Of a DNA stretch of 58,415 nt, positions 50,283 through 58,371 are shown one piece after another. The stretch comes from an uncultured bacterium (lineage in GTDB: Bacteria > Verrucomicrobiota > Lentisphaeria > Victivallales > UBA1829). The stretch lies in the NCBI GenBank assembly GCA_900548385.1, contig URKJ01000030.1, positions 1-58,415 on the forward strand, in the 5' to 3' direction. The notes beneath the pieces were generated by a model. It saw nothing but the letters and a program-made list of their open reading frames with translations. It did no database searches and was not told the DNA's origin. The position numbers were made by a program, and so were the translations under genes. How positions within the stretch are numbered: the stretch's first letter is position 1; each line of letters opens with the position of its first letter.

Positions 50283-52373
50283 TTATGAAACAGTCCAGTG
50301 AATCTCTTGATTCGGACATCTGTATACCGGAGCGTTCCCAAAAGAAATGTATTTTTTCAGGTGTTCAGCCATCGGCTCGTCAAATTTTCGAATTTTCTTT
50401 ATGACATTATGAACGGAACGATACACCTTGTCGTACTTCCTTTTCCCCATTATATTTAATTTTCTCGGTTTCCCGTTTTTGTTAAGAGATGCAGATAAGT
50501 ACTTTACAATCTTGTCATACTCTTCTTGGGCTTTTGCTTTTTCTGCTTCGTCGAAGAAGTCATCTGCCTCCAAGTCAGCTTTCAGTTCTCTCAATTTAGC
50601 GCGAACAGAATCTCTTGCTTCAAGCGAGATCGTTTCGAACTCTTCATCGTTTTGTCTTTCAATAAGATTTGCTTTTTCGTCTGCATCCATCAGCGTTTCA
50701 TCAACTGCTGATTTTGGAATAAAGTCCTCTATGGAAAAATCCTTACAGGGATTGGAAAGCAACAATCTGATGGCATCGCATCCCTCGGCATGCGTTAAAA
50801 TGTTATCCTCTCCGCCGTTGAAACGTAATTCCCATGCGTCGCCGCGTCTGCGAAAAACATAATCTGGCAACGGAACTGGCACTTGTTTTACCTCAACAAC
50901 ACGTGATTGAGTTTTTCTGGTAAGCAAATACGTCAAGCAATCGTCTGGCAGTGGATTATCGGGATCACTGAGCCGATCAGAAAAACGGGAAGACTGTGCG
51001 TATTTAATAACGGATAGAATGTCTTTTGCAAGGCGTTGATAAAGACGATAGATATCCTGTGCCGCATTTAACGGGTCTTTCCCCATATACAGCAGTGCGG
51101 TGTTGATTTCTGGAAATTCCAGCTGAAACTGGCTGTAATTCATGTTTTGGATTTGTTTGCCTCGAAGAAAAAACGAAGCTAACAAATTTTTATTCGGGGC
51201 ATCAAAATGGTCTTCATAATCCTTATGATGCACATCAACCGATTCTGTGAAAAAATCCGTGCTGTAGTCTTTTTCATCATCAAAGCGTTCGGCATCAGCG
51301 GCTATAATGGCAACACGGCGATCAATACACTGAGAGCAGACACCACAATGCTTGGATATTTTTGTCTGCTGCCACGAATGCGCACAGCTCATGGATTCTT
51401 TTATTAGATCACCGCATTTGTATTCGATGATCATCTTTACAATATCAGACTTTGTTTTGTCAATAAAAGGATTGCAAACTATGAAATCAGGCTTGTCAGA
51501 AATTTTCCGAAAAAGTTTCTGAAAGAAAAAAAGTGTTTGAGGGTGAGTGGTTCTTGTTGCCTTGCCGCCAACAACCTGTGGACTCATCGGTAAATTCAGG
51601 CTCACTGGACCGTTTTCGTAAAAACGAACCTCATTGATATTCAGCAAGTCGGCGATAACAGCTGCAAACGCAAAATAGAGAATCGAACGAGTCCGCTGGG
51701 TGTATTCACGTGAAAGTTCTCCTGCTTTCCCTGCCTTGAATGTAAAGAAAATTCCTTGGTCGCCGCTTCGCCGCTTTAATTCTGTCTCAATATGCTCATA
51801 GCGATCTTTATGTTTGGTCGCGGATTTGTGGCGTACCAAAACAGTCTGTTTACCATCTCCAAGTAGCGATTGGATTGCGCCACCCAAGGAGTCAAGGCCG
51901 CCTGAAAACAGCATGACTCGCTCCGGTTTTCGAGTTGCTCCCATTTGGTTGTCAAACACAAGATATTGCTGCTCAGGGTGTGTTTCTGTCATTTGGACGA
52001 ATTGAAAACAAAAGCAGTCATCGGAAATGAAGCGCAAGAGACGTTCCAGCGTTTTTCGGACATCCAGTCGATTCCAGAAATCAAAATCTTGGACGGCTAT
52101 TATCATGTTAAATTTTCTATGCCACATTTTTCCATGCGGATCGACGCGCCCTTGACATCTGACCTTACATTGATCGGCAACATAGATGAAAGTTGCGATT
52201 TCTATGAAATCGATAAGGCGCGGGCTTACCTCTTGGAAGTATTCCTTAAATAGGGATACTTGTGGGAATACATTCATGAGATCAGAACCAAAAAGATTCA
52301 ATCTCTCATCGCAGTCACCGTTATAGGAGGCGTGATTGCATACGATTGTTGCCTCGTTGTTAGTCTTTGCCAT
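50283..52373 (-). CDS. QueC-like PP-loop enzyme (QatC-like), candidate anti-phage defence
   Basis: A 696-residue protein with a QueC-type core inside much longer flanks. An N-terminal extension of about 150 residues precedes the ATP pyrophosphatase PP-loop LFSGGLDSLGGA (residues 155-166). A zinc site is formed by C330, C343, C346 and C349 (HCGVCSQCIDRR). QueC normally makes preQ0 from carboxy-deazaguanine and is about 220 residues; the extra 150 N-terminal and 300 C-terminal residues mark the defence-type QueC relatives such as QatC. It overlaps the Met-Gly protein gene by 14 bases and follows it in the repressor transcript. No queuosine-pathway genes are nearby. Confidence 0.82.
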   Translation of the reverse strand: MAKTNNEATIVCNHASYNGDCDERLNLFGSDLMNVFPQVSLFKEYFQEVSPRLIDFIEIATFIYVADQCKVRCQGRVDPHGKMWHRKFNMIIAVQDFDFWNRLDVRKTLERLLRFISDDCFCFQFVQMTETHPEQQYLVFDNQMGATRKPERVMLFSGGLDSLGGAIQSLLGDGKQTVLVRHKSATKHKDRYEHIETELKRRSGDQGIFFTFKAGKAGELSREYTQRTRSILYFAFAAVIADLLNINEVRFYENGPVSLNLPMSPQVVGGKATRTTHPQTLFFFQKLFRKISDKPDFIVCNPFIDKTKSDIVKMIIEYKCGDLIKESMSCAHSWQQTKISKHCGVCSQCIDRRVAIIAADAERFDDEKDYSTDFFTESVDVHHKDYEDHFDAPNKNLLASFFLRGKQIQNMNYSQFQLEFPEINTALLYMGKDPLNAAQDIYRLYQRLAKDILSVIKYAQSSRFSDRLSDPDNPLPDDCLTYLLTRKTQSRVVEVKQVPVPLPDYVFRRRGDAWELRFNGGEDNILTHAEGCDAIRLLLSNPCKDFSIEDFIPKSAVDETLMDADEKANLIERQNDEEFETISLEARDSVRAKLRELKADLEADDFFDEAEKAKAQEEYDKIVKYLSASLNKNGKPRKLNIMGKRKYDKVYRSVHNVIKKIRKFDEPMAEHLKKYISFGNAPVYRCPNQEIHWTVS

Positions 52374-53145
52374 ATTTCAAGGCCCTCAGCATCTTCATAA
52401 CCATGAAATTTGCGTGTTTCTTCATGGTTATTTCGTTCATGTCTTTAAGTTGATATTGGTGTTTTCCAAGCCATTCCGTTGCGTAAACTCGATGGACCTT
52501 GGCGGTTTCATAGCAGTATTGTTCCAAGGCTTTATATGCTGCCGTAATTTCATGTATAGATGAAACCCGCTGTTCGACTCCAGCCAGGTTCGGTACAATT
52601 TGTGCAAGATACGATTTTATACTGCGAGCCGTGACTTGAGAAATAAAACTCTGATTCATTTCGGAAAAATTAGCTCGTGTACCAAAAGAATTGAAAACAC
52701 TAATATCCGGTCGTTCAATAAGTCCAGGGATATCCTGCGAGCGTTCATTTTCGGCACATTGAGACACGGCATTGCACAGCGCAAGTTTTGCAAACTCTCC
52801 AATTTCATTCTTAACGGAATAATTCTGCCATGCTACATCATCGACTGCTTCTCCGAGTTTGGCAATCAATTCCTGCGTGGACGGTACTTCGGAAAGCTCG
52901 ATTCCACAATTTCGCATATATCCGAGAAAATCACCGCTTTGAGCCGCGATTCCCATTTGAACAAGCAATTCAACTGACTTCTGATAGGCTGCATCCTGGG
53001 TTACATTTTCATAATTAAAACCTTCAGAAGCGGCATCAAGAACCATCTTCGAGACCTGCTCTGTTCCAGCGCCAAGACAAAATGAGGCTACGACATCCTT
53101 CCACTTCTGACTTCGATTGAGTCTTCCGATGCGTGTATGCCCCAT
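52360..53145 (-). CDS. Met-Gly-starting partner protein (QatB-like), candidate modification target
   Basis: A 261-residue, largely helical protein starting MGHTRIGRLNRSQKW. I chose ATG 53145 because the preceding codons up to an earlier in-frame ATG at 53217 are low-quality and GGGGAA lies upstream; the resulting Gly-2 N-terminus is the feature of interest. Later segments (AKLALCNAVSQCAEN, SFISQVTARSIKSYLAQIV) show no catalytic motif, signal or membrane helix. Its gene overlaps the QueC-like gene by 14 bases. QatB proteins likewise start with Met-Gly and are encoded next to QatC. I see no strong sequence match to QatB beyond that, so it may be a new family. Confidence 0.7.
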   Translation of the reverse strand: MGHTRIGRLNRSQKWKDVVASFCLGAGTEQVSKMVLDAASEGFNYENVTQDAAYQKSVELLVQMGIAAQSGDFLGYMRNCGIELSEVPSTQELIAKLGEAVDDVAWQNYSVKNEIGEFAKLALCNAVSQCAENERSQDIPGLIERPDISVFNSFGTRANFSEMNQSFISQVTARSIKSYLAQIVPNLAGVEQRVSSIHEITAAYKALEQYCYETAKVHRVYATEWLGKHQYQLKDMNEITMKKHANFMVMKMLRALKYGKD

Positions 53146-53240
53146 TTTGCGTTCCCCGTTATAATTCAAATATAAAGTAAAAAGGGGAGAGAAAGCCCAC
53201 TTGATCTTTGGGATCAAGCCATTTTGAAAGCATCTTTTCG

Positions 53241-53618
53241 TTATGCATAACTGTTTTCCTTAATTTTTCGCATGACCTCCAGAAGCTGCATAACCTGATC
53301 AGATGACAATTCCGCTGCTCCTTGAATCAGCTTAAAGAGCATTCCTTGGTGTTCGAGCAAAATTTTTTTCAATTCCGGGTCTACATGATTCGCTTTAGAA
53401 AGAAGAAGATATTTGTCAATTCCGAGCTCTTCTGCAATCCGAACTACTTTTTCGGCGCGCGGTGGCTGAAATTCATCCGTTTCCGCTTTGCTTAAAAAGG
53501 TTGGACTGATACCAACTTTAAAAGCAAATTTGCGCAGAGAAAAGTCAGAATCGCTTTTTCTGCGTTCCAAACGGGCTGCTCGAACTATTTGTCCGAATGT
53601 TCGTGGATCATCTATCAG
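53241..53618 (-). CDS. XRE/Cro-CI-type repressor with a probable non-ATG start
   Basis: A 125-residue helix-turn-helix repressor: FGQIVRAARLERRKSD, then SLRKFAFKVGISPTFLSKAE and KVVRIAEELGIDKYLLLSKA. The HTH needs residues upstream of the first TTG (53570), and the open frame contains no ATG; CTG at 53618 with AAGGA 4 bases upstream is the best candidate, so the start is uncertain. It is first in the minus-strand unit with the Met-Gly and QueC-like genes (gap 95 bases). A dyad at 53643-53660 covers its -10 box, implying autorepression and control of the divergent recombination operon, like a prophage immunity repressor. Confidence 0.75.
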   Translation of the reverse strand: MIDDPRTFGQIVRAARLERRKSDSDFSLRKFAFKVGISPTFLSKAETDEFQPPRAEKVVRIAEELGIDKYLLLSKANHVDPELKKILLEHQGMLFKLIQGAAELSSDQVMQLLEVMRKIKENSYA

Positions 53619-53642
53619 TGTTTCCTTGGATTGTTTCTTTGC

Positions 53643-53675
53643 GTTTAATATACATTAAACATAAATAAAATACAA
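53643..53675 (-). promoter_or_regulatory. Repressor promoter with 18-bp operator palindrome
   Basis: On the minus strand TTGTAT (53675-53670), 17-base spacer and TATATT (53652-53647) precede the XRE gene. The perfect dyad GTTTAAT-ATAC-ATTAAAC (53643-53660) covers the -10 box. The intergenic 53619-53799 also holds T8-G-A8 (53695-53713) and must contain the promoter of the plus-strand operon, for which I see no confident hexamers. Confidence 0.6.
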
Positions 53676-53799
53676 TCAAAAAGACTTTTTTTCTGTTTTT
53701 TTTGAAAAAAAACGCATTTTGGGGTTCCACCCCCCTCGAAAAATCTGAATAGGAATGGTGAAGGGCAATGATGCTCCTTTGAAAAACACAAGGAACAAA

Positions 53800-54606
53800 A
53801 TGGAAAGTAACAAATTTATTCTTCTCATTCCAGCAGCGGAATACCATGCTGAATCAAGAGCTGGGCGCTACATGTCATCGCACCTGCTGGCGGATTTTCG
53901 GGGAAGTCCGGCTCTCTACCGCAAAGAAATCCTCGGCGAAATCGAGGATACCGAAAGCCCTGCGCTTGCCCTTGGTCGTGCCGCCCACAGCCTCATTCTC
54001 GAAGGACGTGCGGCGTTCGACGAGGAATTCACGGTGGCTGACGGCCCTGTGAATCCGAAAACCGGCGAACCGTTCGGCAAGACCACGAAAGCCTATGCTG
54101 AATGGCGTTCGACGCAGGACCGTGAAATCGTCTCCGGCAAGGACTTCAATTTCATTTTGCGCCTGCAGAAGAGCGTCTGGCTTCATCCAGTCGCGTCCGA
54201 GCTGCTGGTCGACGGCGTGGCCGAGGGTGTCATCCGAGCGGAATACTGCAGCGTTCCGTGCCAAATCAGAATGGACTGGTTCTCGGAGAAGTTCGGGCTG
54301 GTCGATTTGAAAACCTGCGATTCGCTCCGGTGGTTTGAATCCGACTGCCGACGCTACGGATACATCTTCCAGATGGCGTTCTACCGGGCGGTCATCCGCA
54401 AGGTTACCGGACGGAATGTTCCCGTCCATATCATTGCCGTGGAGAAAAACGAACCGTTTTCGACCGGCGTTTGGAAACTGACTGACGAGGTGCTTGACCT
54501 TGCCGAACTGACGAACAAGGCGGCACTGGAACGCTATCGGCATTGCCTCGTCTCCAGCAACTGGCCGACCGGCTACGAAGAAACCCGAATTATCGACACA
54601 CTCTAA
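53800..54606 (+). CDS. RecE-like PD-(D/E)XK exonuclease (DUF3799 type)
   Basis: A 268-residue putative 5'-3' double-strand DNA exonuclease for recombination. Hallmarks are ALGRAAHSLILE (active-site histidine), the metal ligand aspartate in IRMDWFSE and the acid-lysine pair in LVDLKTCDS, followed by YGYIFQMAFYRAV. It lacks the long N-terminal half of E. coli RecE, as usual in phages. ATG 53800 has AGGA upstream; a 15-codon extension is less likely. It is first in a plus-strand operon of recombination and replication genes, 18 bases before the next gene. Confidence 0.82.
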   Translation: MESNKFILLIPAAEYHAESRAGRYMSSHLLADFRGSPALYRKEILGEIEDTESPALALGRAAHSLILEGRAAFDEEFTVADGPVNPKTGEPFGKTTKAYAEWRSTQDREIVSGKDFNFILRLQKSVWLHPVASELLVDGVAEGVIRAEYCSVPCQIRMDWFSEKFGLVDLKTCDSLRWFESDCRRYGYIFQMAFYRAVIRKVTGRNVPVHIIAVEKNEPFSTGVWKLTDEVLDLAELTNKAALERYRHCLVSSNWPTGYEETRIIDTL

Positions 54607-54623
54607 AATAAAGGAAAACAACA

Positions 54624-55400
54624 ATGGGAATGCTTGAAAACATTCAGTCCGGGCGGGAGAACAAACCGCCGCGCATCATGATTTACGGCTCTGAAGGCGT
54701 GGGCAAATCCACATTCGGAGCATCCGCACCCAACGCCATCTTCGTGCAGACGGAAGACGGGCTGGGAGAAATTAACTGCAAAAAGTTTCCGCTCGCTCGA
54801 TGCCTGTCGGAGGTGCTGGCGGAACTGACCGCCCTCCGCGACGAGCAGCACGATTTCCAGACCGTGGTCATTGACAGCGCCGACTGGCTGGAACGGCTGA
54901 TTTTCGATGAGGTCTGCCGGGAATTCGGTGTCCGCAATATTGAGAAAGCGGACGGCGGTTACGGGCGTGGATACACCCATGCTCTCACCCACTGGCGAAA
55001 AGTCATTGCGTTGCTGGACGCGCTTCGGGAAAAGCGGAATATGATGTGCATTCTGGTGGCTCATGCCAAGGTCGAGCGCTTTGAAGACCCGGAAAACGCC
55101 GCCTACGACCGCTACACTCCGCGTCTCCACAAACACGCCGCCAGCCTGATTGCCGAGTGGGTGGATGCCGTGCTGTTCGCCAACAAGAAGTTCCGAGTGC
55201 AGAAGGAAAACGCGGGATTCAGCGGTGAACGAGCCATCGCGGCTCCCGTTGGAGCGGACGGCGGAGAACGAATTATCCGCACGGTCGGCAGTCCAGCCTG
55301 CATCGCCAAGAACCGTTTCGGTCTGCCGGCGGAGATTCAGCTCTCCTGGCATGCCTTTATCGACGCCTATAAGAAAGCATTGGAGGAAAATCATGAGTAA
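54624..55400 (+). CDS. Sak4-like RecA-fold recombination ATPase
   Basis: A 258-residue P-loop ATPase. Walker A is IYGSEGVGKST near residue 25, Walker B VVIDSADWLE. The pattern, size and context match phage Sak4/AAA_24 single-strand annealing proteins. Later VAHAKVERFEDPEN occupies the position of the sensor region. It probably works with the RecE-like nuclease upstream and the DUF669 protein downstream in strand annealing. It overlaps the next microprotein by 8 bases. Confidence 0.8.
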   Translation: MGMLENIQSGRENKPPRIMIYGSEGVGKSTFGASAPNAIFVQTEDGLGEINCKKFPLARCLSEVLAELTALRDEQHDFQTVVIDSADWLERLIFDEVCREFGVRNIEKADGGYGRGYTHALTHWRKVIALLDALREKRNMMCILVAHAKVERFEDPENAAYDRYTPRLHKHAASLIAEWVDAVLFANKKFRVQKENAGFSGERAIAAPVGADGGERIIRTVGSPACIAKNRFGLPAEIQLSWHAFIDAYKKALEENHE

Positions 55401-55533
55401 ATGCGGAGAGAAAACCGAAATCTACAGCCGCGTCACCGGCTACTATCGCCCGACCAGCAGCTGGAATAAGGGCAAGCAGGAAGAATTCAAGGATCGCAAA
55501 ACGTTTGAGGTGAAAAAATGTCCGAAAAAATAA
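55393..55533 (+). CDS. NrdD C-terminal-like microprotein
   Basis: A 46-residue protein starting MSKCGEKTEIYSRVTGYYRP and continuing TSSWNKGKQEEFKDRKTF. This is the end of the class III (anaerobic) ribonucleotide reductase NrdD, from the CGxxTEVYSRV zinc/glycine-radical region, but as a free-standing gene. The RVTGYYRP motif, including the radical glycine, is present. It overlaps the ATPase gene by 8 bases and the next gene by 16, so it is a genuine operon member. Comparable microproteins occur in phages; function unknown. Confidence 0.7.
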   Translation: MSKCGEKTEIYSRVTGYYRPTSSWNKGKQEEFKDRKTFEVKKCPKK

Positions 55534-55736
55534 TCACGGCGCATCACCATCTGACCTGTGACCTCTGCGGTTGGCGAATCCAGAAAGGAACGCAGTGCCG
55601 GATGGTCCGGGACGATTTCATGCCGTTTCTGGCATTCTTCGAGCATATGCGCTGCCCGTCCGCTCCGGCGGTCGTGACCGACAGGAAACCAAAGCATCCG
55701 ATTCATATCAATAAACAAGCCATGGCATTGGCGTAA
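55518..55736 (+). CDS. Small hypothetical protein with cysteine pairs
   Basis: A 72-residue protein with CDLCGWRIQKGTQC and a later RCPSAPA, suggesting one zinc-ribbon-like site (two cysteines near the start, others after 15 and 35 residues). GAGGTG precedes the ATG. It overlaps the NrdD-like microprotein by 16 bases in the same operon. No family recognised. Confidence 0.6.
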   Translation: MSEKIITAHHHLTCDLCGWRIQKGTQCRMVRDDFMPFLAFFEHMRCPSAPAVVTDRKPKHPIHINKQAMALA

Positions 55737-55752
55737 CCGAAAGGACTATAAA

Positions 55753-56220
55753 ATGTCGACACTCAATTTTAACGCAAACGAAGTCGAACCCTCGGTCGGA
55801 TTTGAAGCGATCCCCGCAGGGAAATACACTGCTCTCATCTCCGATTCCGACCTGAAAACCACAAAATCCGGGACGGGCAAATATCTGCAGCTGGAATTTG
55901 AAATCCAAGGCGGAGAGTATCACGGACGGAAACAGTGGAGCCGCCTCAATATCGAAAACCCGAATGCGAATGCCGTCCGCATGGCTCGTGCCGATCTCTC
56001 CGCAATCTGCCGGGCAGTCAACATTCTCACGCCGCGTGATTCGGTTGAACTTCACAATCTGCCGATGGTCATCATCGTGCGTTGCCGAAAGAATGACGAA
56101 GGTGAAATCACCAATGAAATCAAGGGCTACGAGCCTCGTCCCGGCGTCGCATCCACTCCCGCTCCGGTGGCGGCTTCGCAGAATGCGTCCGCATCCACTC
56201 CGCCTTGGGGAAAACGTTGA
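55753..56220 (+). CDS. DUF669 single-stranded DNA-binding-like protein
   Basis: A 155-residue DUF669 protein: VGFEAIPAGKYTALISDSDLKTTKSG, LQLEFEIQGGEYHGRKQW and the tail PPWGKR. DUF669 proteins lie beside Sak4/RecT-type recombinases in phages and are thought to bind single-stranded DNA, comparable to phage SSBs. Length and context are usual. It overlaps the RusA gene start. Confidence 0.8.
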   Translation: MSTLNFNANEVEPSVGFEAIPAGKYTALISDSDLKTTKSGTGKYLQLEFEIQGGEYHGRKQWSRLNIENPNANAVRMARADLSAICRAVNILTPRDSVELHNLPMVIIVRCRKNDEGEITNEIKGYEPRPGVASTPAPVAASQNASASTPPWGKR

Positions 56221-56615
56221 CGCGGGAATTTGAACTGCCGTGGCCGCCGAGCGTGAATCATTATTACAGGCATGTCGGGTCGAGAGTCTTGATAAGCCGA
56301 GACGGACGGAAATACCGGGAGATGATCGTCGCCCGGTTCCGTTCGGAGAATGTGGTGACCTTCCATTGTCCGGTGGAAATCTCCATCGAGCTGTATCCAC
56401 CGGACAACCGGAGACGGGATGCCGACAATTCTCTAAAGTGCCTGCTGGACGCATTCACGCACGGCGGACTGTACGATGACGATTCACAAATTATCCGGAT
56501 TGTCGTGACGAAACGTGAACCAATGCCGCCGGAAGGCATGGCATATATAAGGATTAGGGAATGGACAGAAGACAAAACAGCGGACGCAGATGCCAAATTG
56601 TTCAGGAATTCGTGA
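56217..56615 (+). CDS. rusA: RusA-family Holliday junction resolvase
   Basis: A 132-residue endonuclease of the RusA family: ELPWPPSVNHYYR, then RRRDADNSLKCLLDAFTHGGLYDDDSQI with the catalytic aspartates, and a closing RIREW. I chose TTG at 56217 (overlapping the DUF669 stop as TTGA) because GGGGAA lies upstream and it starts at the conserved N-terminus; an upstream TTG at 56205 is possible. The gene overlaps the next by 55 bases. Confidence 0.88.
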   Translation: MTREFELPWPPSVNHYYRHVGSRVLISRDGRKYREMIVARFRSENVVTFHCPVEISIELYPPDNRRRDADNSLKCLLDAFTHGGLYDDDSQIIRIVVTKREPMPPEGMAYIRIREWTEDKTADADAKLFRNS

Positions 56616-56785
56616 AAACGATTTCCAGCGACACCCAGCGGCTGGTCTGCTTTCTCTATATGAATGGATATGGCGATGGCGAAATTCGCCGGACGCTTCA
56701 TCTGCCCTATCAGACGCTCGATGCGGTAAAACTGCAGCTGGCGTTCGATCTGAAAAAGGCCGGAATCCGGCTGGCGGAGGCGTAA
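56561..56785 (+). CDS. Small HTH-like protein
   Basis: A 74-residue protein starting MDRRQNSGRRCQIVQEF. The C-terminal half RLVCFLYMNGYGDGEIRRTLHLPYQTLDAVKLQL resembles a sigma region-4/HTH unit. It overlaps the end of rusA by 55 bases and ends one base before the helicase start. Function unknown. Confidence 0.6.
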   Translation: MDRRQNSGRRCQIVQEFVKTISSDTQRLVCFLYMNGYGDGEIRRTLHLPYQTLDAVKLQLAFDLKKAGIRLAEA

Positions 56786-58371
56786 ATGATTCTGCGGCCA
56801 TATCAACAGGCTGCGGTTGATGCGGTCTACAACCATCTCCGCAGTCGGGATGACAATCCGTGCGTGGTCTTGCCGACAGGCACGGGAAAGTCGTTGGTCA
56901 TCGCTCAGATTGTCCGCGATGCCGTGGCACAATGGAACGGGCGCGTACTCATTCTGGCGCACGTCAAAGAATTGTTGGAACAGAACGCCGGAAAGATTCG
57001 CGCACTCTGCCCGGAGCTGAAAATCGGCATTTTTTCCGCCGGATTGAAAAGCAGGGATACAGAGGAATCCGCCATCGTGGCTGGCATCCAGTCGGTTTAC
57101 GACAAAGCCTGCGATCTCGGTGCGTTTGACCTGATTATCGTTGACGAGGCGCATTTGATCGCGCCGGAGGGGGACGGAATGTACCGTTCGTTTCTCAAGG
57201 AGATGAAGGTTATCAATCCGAACGTCCGCCTCATCGGGCTGACGGCGACGCCGTTCAGACTCAAGGGCGGTCTTATCTGTCAACCGGAAAATCTGCTGAA
57301 TGCCGTCTGCTACGAGGCCGGACTCAAGGAAATGATCGCGCAGGGATACCTGTCGCCGCTGATTTCCAAAGCCGGACGAGCCGAAGCGCAACTGGATAAC
57401 CTTCATGTTCGCGGCGGTGAATTTGTTGCCGATGAAATTTCGGCGGCAATGGACAGATCTGAACTTGTCGACCGTGCCTGCCGGGAAATTGTCGACCTGT
57501 CGCGGAACAGAAAATCGGTGCTGATTTTCACGACCAGCGTCGAACATTGCAGGCATGTGGCGGAAAAGATTGCCGCCCTGTCGGGAATGGAATGCGCCGT
57601 TGTGACCGGCGAAACATCCTCCGGCGAACGGGCGGAAATCATTGACCGGTTCAAGGGCAAAGAGGTTGTCGCAGACCTGTTCGGAGCAAAAAAATCTCCT
57701 CTCAAGTTCCTTTGCAACGTGAACGTTTTGACCACGGGATTCGACGCGCCGAACACCGACTGCATCGCGCTTCTGCGACCGACCAACAGTGCCGGACTGC
57801 TGATTCAGATGGTTGGACGCGGAACGAGGCTCTCGCCGGAAACAGGGAAAGAAAATTGTCTTGTGCTGGACTACGGCGAAAACATCAAGCGGTTCGGGCC
57901 GGTGGACATGATTCGCGTGACGGACAAAACGCCGGGAGCGGGAGATGCTCCGACCAAGGTCTGCCCGGAATGCCGTTCCATCATTCACGCGGCGTATCAG
58001 AAATGCCCGGACTGCGGATACGTCTTTCCGCCTCCGCAGAAAAGCAATCTGACCGAACACGCGGCACGGGACGGCATCATTTCCGGCGAAACGACAACCG
58101 AGGATTTTGAGGTGAAGGACGTGTATTACGCCGTTCACGAGAAACGGTACGCCGATCCAGATACACCTCGGACGATGCGGATTGATTATGACATCGGTTT
58201 TAATCAGTTCAAATCCGAATGGGTGTGTCCCGAACATACCGGTTACGCCCGGAAGAAGTTTGAGAAGTGGTGGAAAACACGAGCCGCCTATGGCTGTCCC
58301 GTTCCAGCCACGGCACGGGAGGCTGTCGCTCTGGCGAACGAAGGTCTGCTGGCAAAACCGCTGACCATTAC
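56786..58371 (+). CDS. DEAD/DEAH-box helicase, cut off by the contig end
   Basis: An incomplete helicase of at least 528 codons. Motif I LPTGTGKSLVIAQI, motif II IVDEAHLIA, motif III LIGLTATPFR, then TTGFDAPNTD and motif VI QMVGRGTRLS mark an SF2 enzyme of the type III restriction/phage helicase type. A zinc ribbon CPECRSII with CPDCGYVF follows. GGAGG lies 6 bases before the ATG. The genuine sequence ends at 58371; the frame then runs into the adapter, reading CLLYTSDAADD, a well-known artefact of Nextera sequence. Confidence 0.88.

Noticed and set aside
50283..52373. Housekeeping QueC (queuosine synthesis)
   Set aside because: Three times the normal length, located in a prophage-like element, with no queD, queE or queF nearby.
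53608..53847. Minus-strand frame of 79 codons across the switch region
   Set aside because: It covers the operator and promoter elements and the start of the RecE-like gene, with no domain.
56264..58237. Minus-strand open frame of 657 codons opposite RusA and the helicase
   Set aside because: It spans the reverse of several phage genes with clear motifs; no domain and no ribosome-binding site.
1..58371. CRISPR arrays
   Set aside because: No regularly spaced direct repeats of 23-40 bases with unique spacers and no cas genes were seen.
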